Positions 8,726-17,760 of a DNA stretch of 64,000 nucleotides are shown here, piece after piece; positions within the stretch are counted from its first letter, which is position 1, and every line of letters starts with the position of its first letter. Origin of the DNA: Streptomyces sp. SID9727 (GTDB lineage: Bacteria; Actinomycetota; Actinomycetes; Streptomycetales; Streptomycetaceae); the NCBI RefSeq assembly GCF_010550605.1, contig NZ_JAAGNI010000295.1:37693-101692 (forward strand), written 5' to 3'. The notes under the pieces were generated by a model, which had not been told where the DNA came from, ran no database searches, and worked only from the letters and a program-made list of their open reading frames with translations. The position numbers and the translations under genes were made by a program.

Positions 8726-9220
8726 CTACGCCGCCCACTCGGCCAGGTAGTACCTGAGCGAGGCGTCCTCGTCCACGAGGCGCATCCCGGCGGCCGTCAT
8801 GACGCGCTGCGAGGGGATGTTGCCGGTGTCTGCGTCCCCGCGCACCCGGGAGACGCCCTGTTCGCGGGCGAACAGGAGCATTGCCCGCAGCGCCTCGGAG
8901 GCGTAACCCCGGCCGCGCGCCGACTCCACGAGCCCGTACCCGATCGTGACGCTGCCCCGATCGTCCGGCGCGCCGTGGAAGCCGATGCCGCCGATGACCA
9001 CACCGTCGGCCCGGAGCCGTATCTCGTACGAGCAGAACGGGGTGGGGTCGCCGGTGTCCGCGCAGGTCGTGAGGAAGCGCGAGGCGGCACCCCGCTCGCC
9101 GGGGGAGGGGTAGCCGGGAGCCCAGCGCGCCCCGGCCGGCGGTGAACCCGCGGCGACGTGCTCGGCGTCGGCGGGGCTGATGGGGTGCAGGAGCAGGCGC
9201 GGCGTCTCAAGGTCGTTCAT
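8726..9220 (-). CDS. GNAT family N-acetyltransferase (RimJ/RimL type)
   Basis: 164 residues beginning MNDLETPRLLLHPISPADAE, the usual start of RimJ/RimL-like acetyltransferases. The acetyl-CoA pyrophosphate loop is ESARGRGYASEAL, followed by NIPSQRVMTAAGMRLV, the typical motif B helix. The in-frame ATG at 9220 is preferred over one 18 nt upstream because the family starts there. Acceptor unknown; probably cytosolic. Confidence 0.88.
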   Translation of the reverse strand: MNDLETPRLLLHPISPADAEHVAAGSPPAGARWAPGYPSPGERGAASRFLTTCADTGDPTPFCSYEIRLRADGVVIGGIGFHGAPDDRGSVTIGYGLVESARGRGYASEALRAMLLFAREQGVSRVRGDADTGNIPSQRVMTAAGMRLVDEDASLRYYLAEWAA

Positions 9221-9250
9221 GGTCCTGTGGAGTACCACGCGGCTGCCGTT

Positions 9251-9280
9251 CCCGGCACCCGGTTTACGCCGGGTGCCGGG
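9251..9280. terminator. Hairpin terminator downstream of the TPR gene
   Basis: 12-bp perfect inverted repeat (CCCGGCACCCGG) with a 6-nt loop TTTACG, just past the stop of the minus-strand TPR gene. Confidence 0.65.
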
Positions 9281-9286
9281 ACGCGC

Positions 9287-9634
9287 TCACGCCGGACCGA
9301 GGTCGCCGGAGAGGGCGGCGGCCAGCCGCAGCTGGGTGTCCGCCTCGGCCTGCCGCCCCTGGCGCTCCAGGGTCCGGCCCAGCATCAGGCGGGCGTAGTG
9401 CTCCACCGGGTCGCGCTCCAGAACCGCCCGCAGCTCCGTCTCGGCCCGTCCGAGGCTCGCCGAGTGGTAGTAGGCGCGGGCCAGCAGCAGCCGGGGCGCG
9501 ACCTGCTCCGGGACCTCCGCGACGAGGCCGCCCAGGATGCGTGCCGCGGTCCCGTACTCCTTCGCGTCGAAGAAGAACCCCGCGCGCTCCCAGCGCTCGG
9601 CGGCGGTACCGAACTCGTAGTAGCTGTCGCTCAT
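9287..9634 (-). CDS. Tetratricopeptide-repeat protein
   Basis: 115 residues containing about three TPR-like helix pairs: AAERWERAGFFFDAKEYGTA, PRLLLARAYYHSASLGRAE and ARLMLGRTLERQGRQAEAD. There is no signal peptide. ATG at 9634 is preceded by GAGGAGACGAC, a good ribosome site, and is preferred to an upstream in-frame ATG. A small soluble protein-protein interaction module; partner unknown. It diverges from the pirin gene. Confidence 0.85.
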   Translation of the reverse strand: MSDSYYEFGTAAERWERAGFFFDAKEYGTAARILGGLVAEVPEQVAPRLLLARAYYHSASLGRAETELRAVLERDPVEHYARLMLGRTLERQGRQAEADTQLRLAAALSGDLGPA

Positions 9635-9755
9635 GTCGTCTCCTCGGTCGGGCGGGTGTCCGATCCGCACAACACCCAGAGGTGGTTTAACATTCCACTA
9701 ATCGTTCGGCGTGGGTGCCACCCGCCCCCGCCCGCATCGGAATAGGTTGAGCGTC

Positions 9756-10721
9756 ATGAGCAATCTCGATCGCCAGGCCGTCCCCACCGTCTGCGGGGGC
9801 CGGGGTTTCGTCGTCGCGGAGCCCGTACGTGAACTGCTGGCCCCGCGCACGGTACGGCTCGGCGAGTCCACCGAGGTCCGCAGGCTGCTGCCCAACCTGG
9901 GGCGCCGGATGGTCGGTGCCTGGGCCTTCGTGGACCACTACGGCCCCGACGACATCGCCGACGAACCCGGGATGCAGGTGCCCCCGCACCCTCATATGGG
10001 CCTCCAGACCGTCAGCTGGCTGCACGAGGGCGAGGTCCTGCACCGCGACAGCCTCGGCAGCCTCCGGACGATCCGCCCGCGCGAACTCGGCCTCATGACC
10101 TCCGGCCGCGCGATCAGCCACTCCGAGGAGAGCCCCGAGCAGCACGCCGCCCTGCTCCACGGCGCCCAGCTCTGGGTGGCGCTCCCGGACGCGCACCGCT
10201 TCACCGAACCCCACTTCCAGCACCACAGCGAGCTGCCCGCGGTCACGGCACCCGGCCTCACGGCCACGGTGATCCTGGGCGACCTCGACGGCGCCACCTC
10301 GCCCGGCACCGCGTACACCCCGATCGTGGGCGCCGACCTCTCCCTGACCCGAGGCGCGCGGGCCCGGCTCCCCCTGGACCCCGACTTCGAGTACGCCGTG
10401 CTCTCGATGTCCGGCGAGGCCGAGGTCGACGGCGTCCCGGTCCTCCCCGGCTCCATGCTCTACCTCGGCTGCGGCCGCACCGAACTCCCGCTCCGCGCGG
10501 AGTCCGACGCGGGCCTCATGCTCCTGGGCGGCGAGCCGTTCGAGGAGGAGCTGATCATGTGGTGGAACTTCGTGGGCAGGACCCAGGACGAGATCGCGCG
10601 GGCCCGCGAGGACTGGATGGGCGGCGACCGGTTCGGCACCGTACACGGCTACGACGGCCCCCCGATCCCGGCCCCGGTGCTGCCGGACGTGGCGCTGAAG
10701 CCGCGGGGGCGGGTGCGCTGA
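9756..10721 (+). CDS. Pirin family protein
   Basis: 321 residues of the double-cupin pirin family. Metal ligands of the N-terminal cupin are visible in PPHPHMGLQTVSWLHEGEVLHRDS and later SHSEESP. The C-terminal cupin has MLLGGEPFEEELIMWWNFV, the classic pirin end motif. Pirins bind iron and act as quercetin dioxygenases or redox regulators; the role here is unknown. ATG at 9756 is chosen, with the weak Shine-Dalgarno GGTTGAG. Confidence 0.92.
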   Translation: MSNLDRQAVPTVCGGRGFVVAEPVRELLAPRTVRLGESTEVRRLLPNLGRRMVGAWAFVDHYGPDDIADEPGMQVPPHPHMGLQTVSWLHEGEVLHRDSLGSLRTIRPRELGLMTSGRAISHSEESPEQHAALLHGAQLWVALPDAHRFTEPHFQHHSELPAVTAPGLTATVILGDLDGATSPGTAYTPIVGADLSLTRGARARLPLDPDFEYAVLSMSGEAEVDGVPVLPGSMLYLGCGRTELPLRAESDAGLMLLGGEPFEEELIMWWNFVGRTQDEIARAREDWMGGDRFGTVHGYDGPPIPAPVLPDVALKPRGRVR

Positions 10722-10844
10722 TCTGCGGATCTCCGCTCGCGCGGAGGCGGAGAGCACGTGCGAAGAAGCGGCGGCCCGCCCGCGCCCGGATGATGGACGC
10801 GGTTCGCCCGCTGCGTTCCCCGGCGCCTCGAAAGGAAGGGCCAC

Positions 10845-11627
10845 GTGACCGCGATGCAGGACGTGTACGCCGATCTGGCTGCGGAGGGCACCGAACTCGG
10901 TGATCTCGTGTCAGGACTGACTCCCGGGGAATGGGCGGCGAAGACCCCCGCCGCCTCCTGGACGGTCCGCCACCAGGTGGCTCACCTGGCGTACGTAGCC
11001 CGTCTGGTCCGGCTCGCGGTGAGCGACGAGGGTGCCTTCGCTGCCGAGACCGCGCAGGTCCGGGAGGACTTCCAGTCCGGGATGGACGCCGGGCTCGCCA
11101 AGTACGTCGCGGAGCCGGCCCCCCGTCTGCTGCGTCGCTGGACCGAGGAACGGGTTGCCGCCGAGAAGGGGCTGTCCGCACTGGAGCGCCGTGACCTGGT
11201 GCCGTGGCCCGCCGGGCCGCTGCCGGCCAGTGTGCTCGCCGCGGTCGCGCTGACGGAGCTGTTCGCGCACGGCCAGGACATCCGCGACGCCCTCGGGCGT
11301 CCGCGCGTGCTCACCGACCGGATCGGCCACATCGTCTTCCTCGGGACCCGCACCCGGGACCTGGCCTACCGGGCCCGGGGTCTGCGGCCTCCGGCCGAAC
11401 CGTTCCGTTTCGAGCTGACGGCCCCGTCCGGGGAGCTGTGGGCCTTCGGGCCGCCGGAGGCCGGGCAGCGGATCGCCGGCCCGGCCCAGGACTTCTGCCT
11501 GCTCGTCACCCGGCGCAGACACCGTGACGACCTCGCGCTGACGGCGGTCGGGGCGGAGGCCGGCCACTGGCTGGACATCGCACAGTCCTACGTCGGACCG
11601 CCCGGCACGGGCCGGGCACCACAGTGA
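10845..11627 (+). CDS. TIGR03084-like DinB/mycothiol-dependent family protein
   Basis: 260 residues. The N-terminal four-helix DinB-like domain has the TPAASWTVRHQVAHLAYVAR motif with a metal-ligand-type His. A second HGQDIRDALG block matches the His-x3-Asp pattern of the maleylpyruvate isomerase-like family. GTG at 10845 follows AAAGGAAGGG. Members are metal-binding and often use mycothiol; the exact reaction is not known. It is the first of four plus-strand genes running to 14965. Confidence 0.8.
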   Translation: MTAMQDVYADLAAEGTELGDLVSGLTPGEWAAKTPAASWTVRHQVAHLAYVARLVRLAVSDEGAFAAETAQVREDFQSGMDAGLAKYVAEPAPRLLRRWTEERVAAEKGLSALERRDLVPWPAGPLPASVLAAVALTELFAHGQDIRDALGRPRVLTDRIGHIVFLGTRTRDLAYRARGLRPPAEPFRFELTAPSGELWAFGPPEAGQRIAGPAQDFCLLVTRRRHRDDLALTAVGAEAGHWLDIAQSYVGPPGTGRAPQ

Positions 11628-11719
11628 GCAATATGGCGTATAGATCACCGGTCCGGGGGCTGCTTTCCTAGCTGGCGGGCCTTCTTCGGTCCGCCCGACA
11701 CGAGGGATCTGGGGTTGCC

Positions 11720-13030
11720 GTGCGAGAACAACGGACCACCTGGTGGCTGCTGCCGAAGCGGGCCTGTGCCACCGCCCTGATCGTCACCGGACATCTGATC
11801 GCCGCACTGCCGCACACGATGACCCGCGGCGGCCGGGCCAGGCTGGCGCACCGCGCTCCCCGGCTGCTGACCGCGCTGGGGCCGTTCTTCGTCAAGGCCG
11901 GGCAACTGCTCAGCACGCGCCGTGACCTGGTCCCCGAACGCTGGTGCGAGGCGTTGGGCGAACTCGCCGACGAGGTGCGGCAGCCGAGACGGGCGGCGGT
12001 GGCACGCACCCTCGCCGAGGCCGGATTCTCCGACGCCTTCGCCGAGTTCGACTGGGAGCCGGTGGCCTGCGGCAGTATCGCCAGTGTGCACCGCGCACGG
12101 CTCGCCGACGGCACCGAGGTCGCCGTCAAGGTGCAACGGCACGGCATCCGCCCGGTGCTGGAGGCCGATCTGCGGCTGGCCCTGCTCGGCGCGCGGGCCG
12201 GCCGGCTGCTGCCGAGCATGCGGGACCTGCCCGCCGAGGAGATGATCGGACAGCTCGGCGGCGCCGTCCTGCGCCAGCTCGACTTCACCGCCGAACACGA
12301 TGCCCTGCTCGCGCTGCGCGGGAACCTCTCCGGCCACACCGAACTGCGCATCCCCGCACCCGTCGAGGGACTGTGCGGACCGACGGTGCTCACCATGGAG
12401 TTCGTCCCGGACATCGGCCGGTTCAGGCCCCACGGCATGTCGATGGCCCGCCGCCAGGAGGTGGTCCGAGACGTCCTCCGGGCGGTCTACCGGATGCTCT
12501 TCGTGGACGGCGTGGTGCACTGCGACCTGCATCCGGGCAACCTCTGCCTGGACGGTGAGGGACGGGTCGTGGTGCTGGACGCCGGCTTCGTGGTGCGGCT
12601 GCCCGACGCGGTGCGGCGCTCCTTCGCCGGCTTCTTCCTCAACATGGCCCAGGGCAACGGCCCGAAGTGTGCGGACATCGTGCTCGACAGCGCCGCGCGG
12701 CTCCCCGCGGACTTGGACCGGGAGGGCTTCCGCGGCGCGGTGACGGAGCTGGTGGACGAGGTGGCCGGGGCGCTGTCGAAGGACTTCGACCTCGGGGCGT
12801 TCGCGCCGCGGCTGTTCAAGCTCCAGAAGGATCACGGCGTCTTCGCCGCGGCCGAGTTCGCCTTTCCGCTGCTGTCGCTGCTGGTGCTGGAAGGAATGAT
12901 CAAGGAGTTCGACTCCGAGGTCGACTTCCAGGCCGAGGCGGTTCCCGTACTCATGGCCTCCTTCGCCAAGGACGTCCAAGTGGACTCCGCGCGCCGCGAG
13001 AACGGCCCGTCCGGCGGGTGGGCCGCCTGA
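11720..13030 (+). CDS. AarF/ABC1/UbiB-family atypical kinase
   Basis: 436 residues. Family motifs in order: FFVKAGQLLSTRRDLVP (the KxGQ motif), ACGSIASVHRA (the nucleotide loop; UbiB usually has an Ala-rich loop), VAVKVQRHGI (catalytic Lys), EMIGQLGGAVLRQLDFTAEHD, VVHCDLHPGNL (catalytic loop) and VVLDAGFVV (here DAGF replaces the usual DFG/DFGM). No clear C-terminal membrane anchor is seen. Such kinases support isoprenoid lipid metabolism. GTG start. It is about 90 bp after the preceding gene and 200 bp before the epimerase. Confidence 0.88.
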   Translation: MREQRTTWWLLPKRACATALIVTGHLIAALPHTMTRGGRARLAHRAPRLLTALGPFFVKAGQLLSTRRDLVPERWCEALGELADEVRQPRRAAVARTLAEAGFSDAFAEFDWEPVACGSIASVHRARLADGTEVAVKVQRHGIRPVLEADLRLALLGARAGRLLPSMRDLPAEEMIGQLGGAVLRQLDFTAEHDALLALRGNLSGHTELRIPAPVEGLCGPTVLTMEFVPDIGRFRPHGMSMARRQEVVRDVLRAVYRMLFVDGVVHCDLHPGNLCLDGEGRVVVLDAGFVVRLPDAVRRSFAGFFLNMAQGNGPKCADIVLDSAARLPADLDREGFRGAVTELVDEVAGALSKDFDLGAFAPRLFKLQKDHGVFAAAEFAFPLLSLLVLEGMIKEFDSEVDFQAEAVPVLMASFAKDVQVDSARRENGPSGGWAA

Positions 13031-13232
13031 GAACCGTGCCGGCCCCGCCGCACCCCGCACGGTCAGCGGTCGCCCGTACGCGCCCTCGTGCGGCCCGGGC
13101 CGGACGGCACGAGCCGCCGCCTGGCGGACATCACCCGACAGCTCCTGCCGGACCGGCTGCGCGCGCCCGCGGACCGGCCGCGCCGGCGGGCGAAACGGCA
13201 GGACGAGCAGGGGACGGAAAAGGAGGAACGAC

Positions 13233-14267
13233 ATGTTGGTCTGTGTGACAGGAGGCACCGGCTTCCTCGGCTCGCACACGGTCGCCGCCCTCGTGGCCGG
13301 TGGGGCACGGATCCGGCTGCTGGTGCGCGACCCGTCACGGCTGGCGCCCGCGCTCGGCCCGCTCGGAGTCGACCCGGACACGGTGGAGACCGTCACCGGC
13401 GACGTCGCCGACGGGGCGGCGGTGGCCCGCGCGGTACGCGGCGCCGACGCCGTGATCCACCTGGGATCGGTCTATTCCTTCGACCGCCGGCGCCGTGACG
13501 ACATCACCCGCACCAATGTGGCGGGCACCGAAGCGGTCCTGAAGGCGGCGGTCCGGGCGGGGACCGGCGCGGTGCTGTACGTCTCGACCGTTGGCGCGCT
13601 GATTCCCACCACCGAATCCGAGCTGCGCGCCGAAAGCCCGGTGGGGGACCCCGACGAGCCCTACCTGGCAAGCAAGGCGGCCTGCGAGACGCTCGCCCGG
13701 CGGCACCAGGACGACGGGGCGCCGGTCCACATCGTCTACCCCCCGGCCCTGCTGGGCCCGGACGACCCGAGGCTCGGTGACCAGACCGGCCGGCTGCGCG
13801 ACGCGCTGCGCGGCCTGATGCCGCTGTGGCCCACCGGCGGTTTCCCGCTGGGCGACGTGCGTGACACCGCCGCGGTACTCGGGGGACTGGCCCTCGGCCC
13901 GCCGCCGGACAAGCCGGTACGGATCTTCGGGCCCAACCGGTACGTGACGACGGCCGACTACCTGACGGAGCTCCGCGCGGCCACCGGCCGCAGGCTCACG
14001 ACGCTGCGGCTGCCGGTGCGGGCCATGCTTCCCGCCGCCCGGGCCGCCGATCAGGTCCAGCGGTGGTGGCCGTGGCACATACCCGCCGAGTTCGGCGCCG
14101 CCTACACCTGCGGGCACGCGGTGCCGGTGGCCCGAGCCGCAACGGCCGACGTCCTCACGGCGCGGCCGGTCGCGACGACGATGGCCGACACCGTTCACTG
14201 GCTCCACCGGGCCGGTCTGCTGACGCGGCGCCAGGCCGGTACCGCGGGCGAGCGGAGCGGGTCATGA
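13233..14267 (+). CDS. NAD(P)-dependent epimerase/dehydratase (extended SDR)
   Basis: 344 residues. The N-terminal Rossmann motif is CVTGGTGFLGSH, the cofactor contact is GDVAD, and the catalytic pair is EPYLASKAACE (Tyr-x3-Lys). It resembles hopanoid-associated HpnA and dihydroflavonol reductase-like enzymes. The substrate is unknown. AAGGAGGAAC lies directly before the ATG. Its stop overlaps the next ATG by 4 bp, so the two are probably co-translated. Confidence 0.88.
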   Translation: MLVCVTGGTGFLGSHTVAALVAGGARIRLLVRDPSRLAPALGPLGVDPDTVETVTGDVADGAAVARAVRGADAVIHLGSVYSFDRRRRDDITRTNVAGTEAVLKAAVRAGTGAVLYVSTVGALIPTTESELRAESPVGDPDEPYLASKAACETLARRHQDDGAPVHIVYPPALLGPDDPRLGDQTGRLRDALRGLMPLWPTGGFPLGDVRDTAAVLGGLALGPPPDKPVRIFGPNRYVTTADYLTELRAATGRRLTTLRLPVRAMLPAARAADQVQRWWPWHIPAEFGAAYTCGHAVPVARAATADVLTARPVATTMADTVHWLHRAGLLTRRQAGTAGERSGS

Positions 14268-14965
14268 CGGCGGCGGGGACCGGGCACGATCCGGCCGAGC
14301 AGTACCGCGCCTACCGTCGGACCAGGAGGAACATCACCGGTCTGGTCACCCGGACGCCGGACACGGCCGCCGCCGGCGTACCCGCCTGCCCCGACTGGAC
14401 CGTGCGCGACCTGATCGGGCACCTGGTCCACATATGCGAGTCGTTCGTCGCCCTGGAGGAGAACCAGATAGGTCTGCGCCCGTCGGAGGGCGCTGACCTG
14501 CCCGTTCTGCTGGACCGGTGGGACGTCCTGGACGGCGAGTTGCGCGAGGCACTGGACCGCACCCCCGAGCTGCGGCGGCGCATCCTGCTGCTCGACGTGT
14601 TCTCGCACGAGATGGACCTGCGCGTCGGTCTGGGCGAGACGGTCGCGCCGTCCGGCCATCCGGCGTTCCCCGGCGCGCTGGATCTGGCCACCATGGGCTT
14701 CGGCCTCGCGTTGCACGGAGGGAATCTGCCGGCGCTGCGGATCGACACCCCGGAGCGGAGCTGGGTGGTGGGAGAGGGAGAGCCCGTCGCCACGGTCCAC
14801 GGCCCGGCCTTCGACGTGTTCCGGTCGCTGACCGGCCGCCGCACGCGGCACCAGATCGAGGACCTGCGCTGGTCCGGGGACCCGTCGGCGACCTGGATGC
14901 CGGCCTTCGTCTGGGGGCCGTTCGCGCCGCCCGCGAACGAGGTGGAGCCGGTCCACGGGTTCTGA
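14264..14965 (+). CDS. Maleylpyruvate isomerase family mycothiol-dependent protein
   Basis: 233 residues. The N-terminal DinB-like helical domain carries CPDWTVRDLIGHLVHICES (first His ligand), followed by LLLDVFSHEMDLRVGLG with the His-x3-Asp pair. The C-terminal ~70 residues form the small alpha/beta domain of the family. Members use mycothiol as thiol cofactor, or are of unknown function. The ATG overlaps the epimerase stop by 4 bp. A 29-bp-stem terminator follows. Confidence 0.85.
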   Translation: MTAAGTGHDPAEQYRAYRRTRRNITGLVTRTPDTAAAGVPACPDWTVRDLIGHLVHICESFVALEENQIGLRPSEGADLPVLLDRWDVLDGELREALDRTPELRRRILLLDVFSHEMDLRVGLGETVAPSGHPAFPGALDLATMGFGLALHGGNLPALRIDTPERSWVVGEGEPVATVHGPAFDVFRSLTGRRTRHQIEDLRWSGDPSATWMPAFVWGPFAPPANEVEPVHGF

Positions 14966-15007
14966 TCCACCGGGCCGCGAGGGCCACGGCAGGACCGCAC
15001 CGGACGG

Positions 15008-15069
15008 GGCCGGCGTACGGACGGGGCCGCACCGCTCTTCAGCGGTGCGGCCCCGTCCGTACGCCGGCC
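15008..15069. terminator. Very long perfect hairpin terminator
   Basis: Perfect 29-bp inverted repeat (15008-15036 and 15041-15069) with a CTTC tetraloop, between the convergent genes ending at 14965 (+) and 15095 (-). It would insulate the enediyne region from the left arm. Confidence 0.9.
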
Positions 15070-15094
15070 TGTGCGTCCCCTTCGCGCCTACGGG

Positions 15095-15892
15095 TCAGGT
15101 GCCGGTGATGGCGGGCAGTGCGAAGGGAGCGCCGCCCGCCTTCGGCAGGCCCGAGAAGTCCAGCTCCGGCAGCGCCAGCAGGATCGGCAGGTCGAGGGGG
15201 GTCAGCGGACGCCCGATCAGGTCGACCCGGGTGTCCTGGTCCCGCCGCACGTTCAGCAACTGGCTCGAAGCCACCAGCAGCGGGCGCCGCTGACCGAGCG
15301 GCGAGGGCGGGTCGTCCATGGCGAGTACGGCCGCCCGGATGTACCAGGCGCCGTCCGGCAGGCGCAGCGAGAACGAGCCGGGCCCGTCCAGGATCGCGCA
15401 GGCGGTCGGACGGCCCTGCACGATGGACTCGCGGAACGCACCGACGTAGATCCGTACCGGCTGTGCGGTGCCCGGGAGACGAATCGTTCCTTCGAGGTCA
15501 CTGGTGGGCCGGGCACCGTCGAGGAGCTGCTGCGGCCCCGCAGTGGACCCGCCGCTCGGCGCGAGCAGCCCGGCGCGGGCCAGCGCCCGGTAGCGGGCCG
15601 GGGAGTGGCTCACGCTGCGGGTGAAACGACTGGTGAAGGTGCCGAGACTGTTGTAGCCGACCCGGTAGGAGATCTCGGTGACGCTGAGATTGGTCTCCAA
15701 CAGCAGGCTCTTCGCCTGGTGCAGCCGGACCACGGAAAGGAATCGGCCCGGAGAGGTCCCGGTGAGATTGCGGAAAACCCGGGAGAAGTAGAACTTGCTG
15801 AGAATCGCGGTATTGGCGATCTCGTCGAGCGAGAGTGGTTCCTCGTATCGGTCCCACATCGTCGCTATCGCGCGCTCAACGGCGACCTGCAT
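15095..15892 (-). CDS. AraC-type transcriptional regulator (left paralogue)
   Basis: 265 residues with the DNA-binding domain at the N-terminus (residues 1-~105), the reverse of the usual AraC order. The first helix-turn-helix is in LSLDEIANTAILSKFYFSRV and the second in VTEISYRVGYNSLGTFTSRF. The C-terminal ~150 residues are a domain of unknown ligand (VRIYVGAF, LPILLALPELDF). It is clearly paralogous to the regulator at 51641-52519. Its stop faces the 29-bp terminator. It probably controls genes of the enediyne cluster. Confidence 0.88.
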   Translation of the reverse strand: MQVAVERAIATMWDRYEEPLSLDEIANTAILSKFYFSRVFRNLTGTSPGRFLSVVRLHQAKSLLLETNLSVTEISYRVGYNSLGTFTSRFTRSVSHSPARYRALARAGLLAPSGGSTAGPQQLLDGARPTSDLEGTIRLPGTAQPVRIYVGAFRESIVQGRPTACAILDGPGSFSLRLPDGAWYIRAAVLAMDDPPSPLGQRRPLLVASSQLLNVRRDQDTRVDLIGRPLTPLDLPILLALPELDFSGLPKAGGAPFALPAITGT

Positions 15893-15910
15893 GGCAGTGC
15901 TCCAAGCTTG

Positions 15911-16050
15911 TCGATGAATCGAATGCGTCCTGACGGAAATGGCCGAGCAACATCTCAGAACTGACGCTCTGTCGGTGCGATAATGTGTACCGCAAAGATG
16001 TGCACGGTATTTCTCCGAGCGTGCCGATGAAGCGAGTGCGTCCTGACCGG
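15911..16050. repeat. Direct repeats in the intergenic region upstream of the AraC gene
   Basis: Two near-identical blocks of about 25 bp, CGATGAATCGAATGCGTCC... (15912-15936) and CGATGAAGCGAGTGCGTCC... (16025-16050), lie 112 bp apart in the 361-bp gap 15893-16253. Between them, on the minus strand, is a CATTAT -10-like element near 15980. The gap otherwise contains no supportable gene. The repeats may be regulator-binding sites. Confidence 0.5.
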
Positions 16051-16253
16051 ACGCGCAGGGCAGCGCCTGACGGCCGCAGGGCGGCGGGGAAAAAAGGATC
16101 CCGCCTTTCGGGCACGGCACGAAGGTGTTGGATTCCGCTGCGGTGCGTCGGGAATCAACACCTGGAGAACTCAGGGCGCACGGACCTTGTATCGGAACAC
16201 CACCGCGAGGCGGTGGGCGGAGCAACTGCTGACGACCCCGAGGGGGGAGCTGT

Positions 16254-17309
16254 TCAGTTGTCGCGGAGCAGGTGGCCGCTGCGCAGCCGGGCCGCCCGCT
16301 GGGCGGCCCACGACGTGACCGCGAGGATCTCCCGGTCCCCCCCGCCGTTCTGCCGGAAGGCCGCGATGACCTTGTCGTCCACCCGGTAGGAAGCCAGGGC
16401 GGTGAGCAGCGCGAGGGTGCCCGCCGGTCGGTCGGCCGGCGGCAGTTCCCGCAGCGGTGCGTCCAGCCAGGCCCGGCCGAGGCCGGGGTCGCCGCCGTCC
16501 CAGCGGGCCAGTTCGGCGGCCACCAGGTCCCGGACCGGCTCCGGCACGAGTTCGGCCGCTGTCAGCTCGACGGCCGCCGTACTGCGGGCCAGCGCCGTGG
16601 CGATCCGCGGATCGGCCGCCGCCCAGCCCAGGTCCGCCGGCAGCGGTGCGTCGGGCAGGAGGGACAGTGACGTCCCTGCTCGGGGTCCAGCCCGGACGGA
16701 GCTGCGCATCAGGCCGGTCAGCACCCGCAGCACGGGGCCCACCGCCCGGTCCGGGGCGTGCGGCGGCAGCGGTTGCGCGCCCAGGAAGACGTTGACCATC
16801 CGGTTGAGGTACTGGAGGCAGAGCGCCGTACCGGCCAGCTCCGGTACCAGTTCGGGTGCGAACGGGGGCCTGCCCGTCGAGCTGATCCACGTCGTCAACT
16901 GGTGCGGCGCCGTCCCCGCGCCGCCGTTCGGTCCTGCCTTCACGCCCCGCCCGGAGGAAGTGGGCCGGGCGGCCAGGGAGTTGTGCATCGTGGAATGCAT
17001 GGTGGTGCAGAAGGGGCACTGGTTGTCCCGGGACACGGCGGCGGCCACCGCTTCCTTCGCGGCCCGCGGCACCAGCCCGTCGACCAGCATGGTCTCGCGC
17101 AGTGTCATCCAGGAAGCCGCGAGCAGTTCCGGCACCGGGGCGTGCAGGGCGACGGGCGGGGCGAGCACCCCGAAGTCCTGCTCGAGCTCCCGGTAGACCC
17201 GGGCGGTGTCGCCGGTCGCCTCGCCGAACTGCACGGTCGCGATGTGCCGGACCTGGAGCAGGGACAGCCTCCTGAGCGGCGACTGGACGAGTAGTCTCGG
17301 GTCCTTCAT
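16254..17309 (-). CDS. Carboxymuconolactone decarboxylase/AhpD-like protein, long form
   Basis: 351 residues. The AhpD redox motif is CPFCTTMH (Cys98, Cys101, His105), which matches the CxxCxxxH of alkylhydroperoxidase-like proteins. The protein is about twice the length of a single AhpD domain. The second half has no cysteine pair and may be a decayed repeat (QNGGGDREILAVTSWAAQRA). By family it would reduce peroxides or act as a redox partner in the cytosol. Same strand as the SDR/AhpD/GMC group but 446 bp from the SDR stop. Confidence 0.78.
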   Translation of the reverse strand: MKDPRLLVQSPLRRLSLLQVRHIATVQFGEATGDTARVYRELEQDFGVLAPPVALHAPVPELLAASWMTLRETMLVDGLVPRAAKEAVAAAVSRDNQCPFCTTMHSTMHNSLAARPTSSGRGVKAGPNGGAGTAPHQLTTWISSTGRPPFAPELVPELAGTALCLQYLNRMVNVFLGAQPLPPHAPDRAVGPVLRVLTGLMRSSVRAGPRAGTSLSLLPDAPLPADLGWAAADPRIATALARSTAAVELTAAELVPEPVRDLVAAELARWDGGDPGLGRAWLDAPLRELPPADRPAGTLALLTALASYRVDDKVIAAFRQNGGGDREILAVTSWAAQRAARLRSGHLLRDN

Positions 17310-17590
17310 GCGTCCGCTCCGGGATCCCGACCGGTGACGTCGCGCCCCGGTGGCTCCGCGTGGCCTTCAAACATCGGTGGCACTTCCCTCAGCTCCTCGG
17401 CGGATGTCCTTCGGTGCGCCAGTCAATCGTCACACCGATGCGGGGTTCCTCCTTCTTCATTCTTGCGGTCTGACGGCCGGCGCCAAACGAGTTGAAGGCG
17501 CGGCCTGCCGTCAGGTTCCGCCTTCGTGTCCGTGAGGCCGCACCACCGGGCCCCGCCGACGTTCCGGGCGGGGCCACGGTGTCGGCACGG
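17310..17590. other. Non-coding spacer
   Basis: No supportable gene in either strand. It carries the presumed promoter of the minus-strand AhpD-like gene; a short A/T-richer stretch at 17440-17460 is the only visible feature. It is bounded on the right by the MITE-like element. Confidence 0.5.
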
Positions 17591-17760
17591 CCTAGGGGCT
17601 GTCCCGCAATTCCCGGCGGGCGCACGACGACAGCTGCGGCACCTCGCCGCGTTGTCGAAACGCCCGAATACGTCCAGTATGCGGGCGCCTCTCCGCCTTG
17701 CGATGCACCGCATCTGACGCCGCGCGCTGATCCACCGGGAATTGCAAGACAGCCCTTAGG
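17591..17760. mobile_element. MITE-like element with 26-bp terminal inverted repeats
   Basis: 170-bp element. The left end CCTAGGGGCTGTCCCGCAAT... (17591-17616) and the complement of the right end (17735-17760) match at 23 of 26 positions. No transposase fits inside. I recognise the interior (GTCGAAACGCCCGAATACGT, then CCTTGCGATGCACCGCATC) as a family dispersed between genes in many Streptomyces; this is from memory, not a search. The right end contains the stop codon of the neighbouring SDR gene. Confidence 0.75.
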
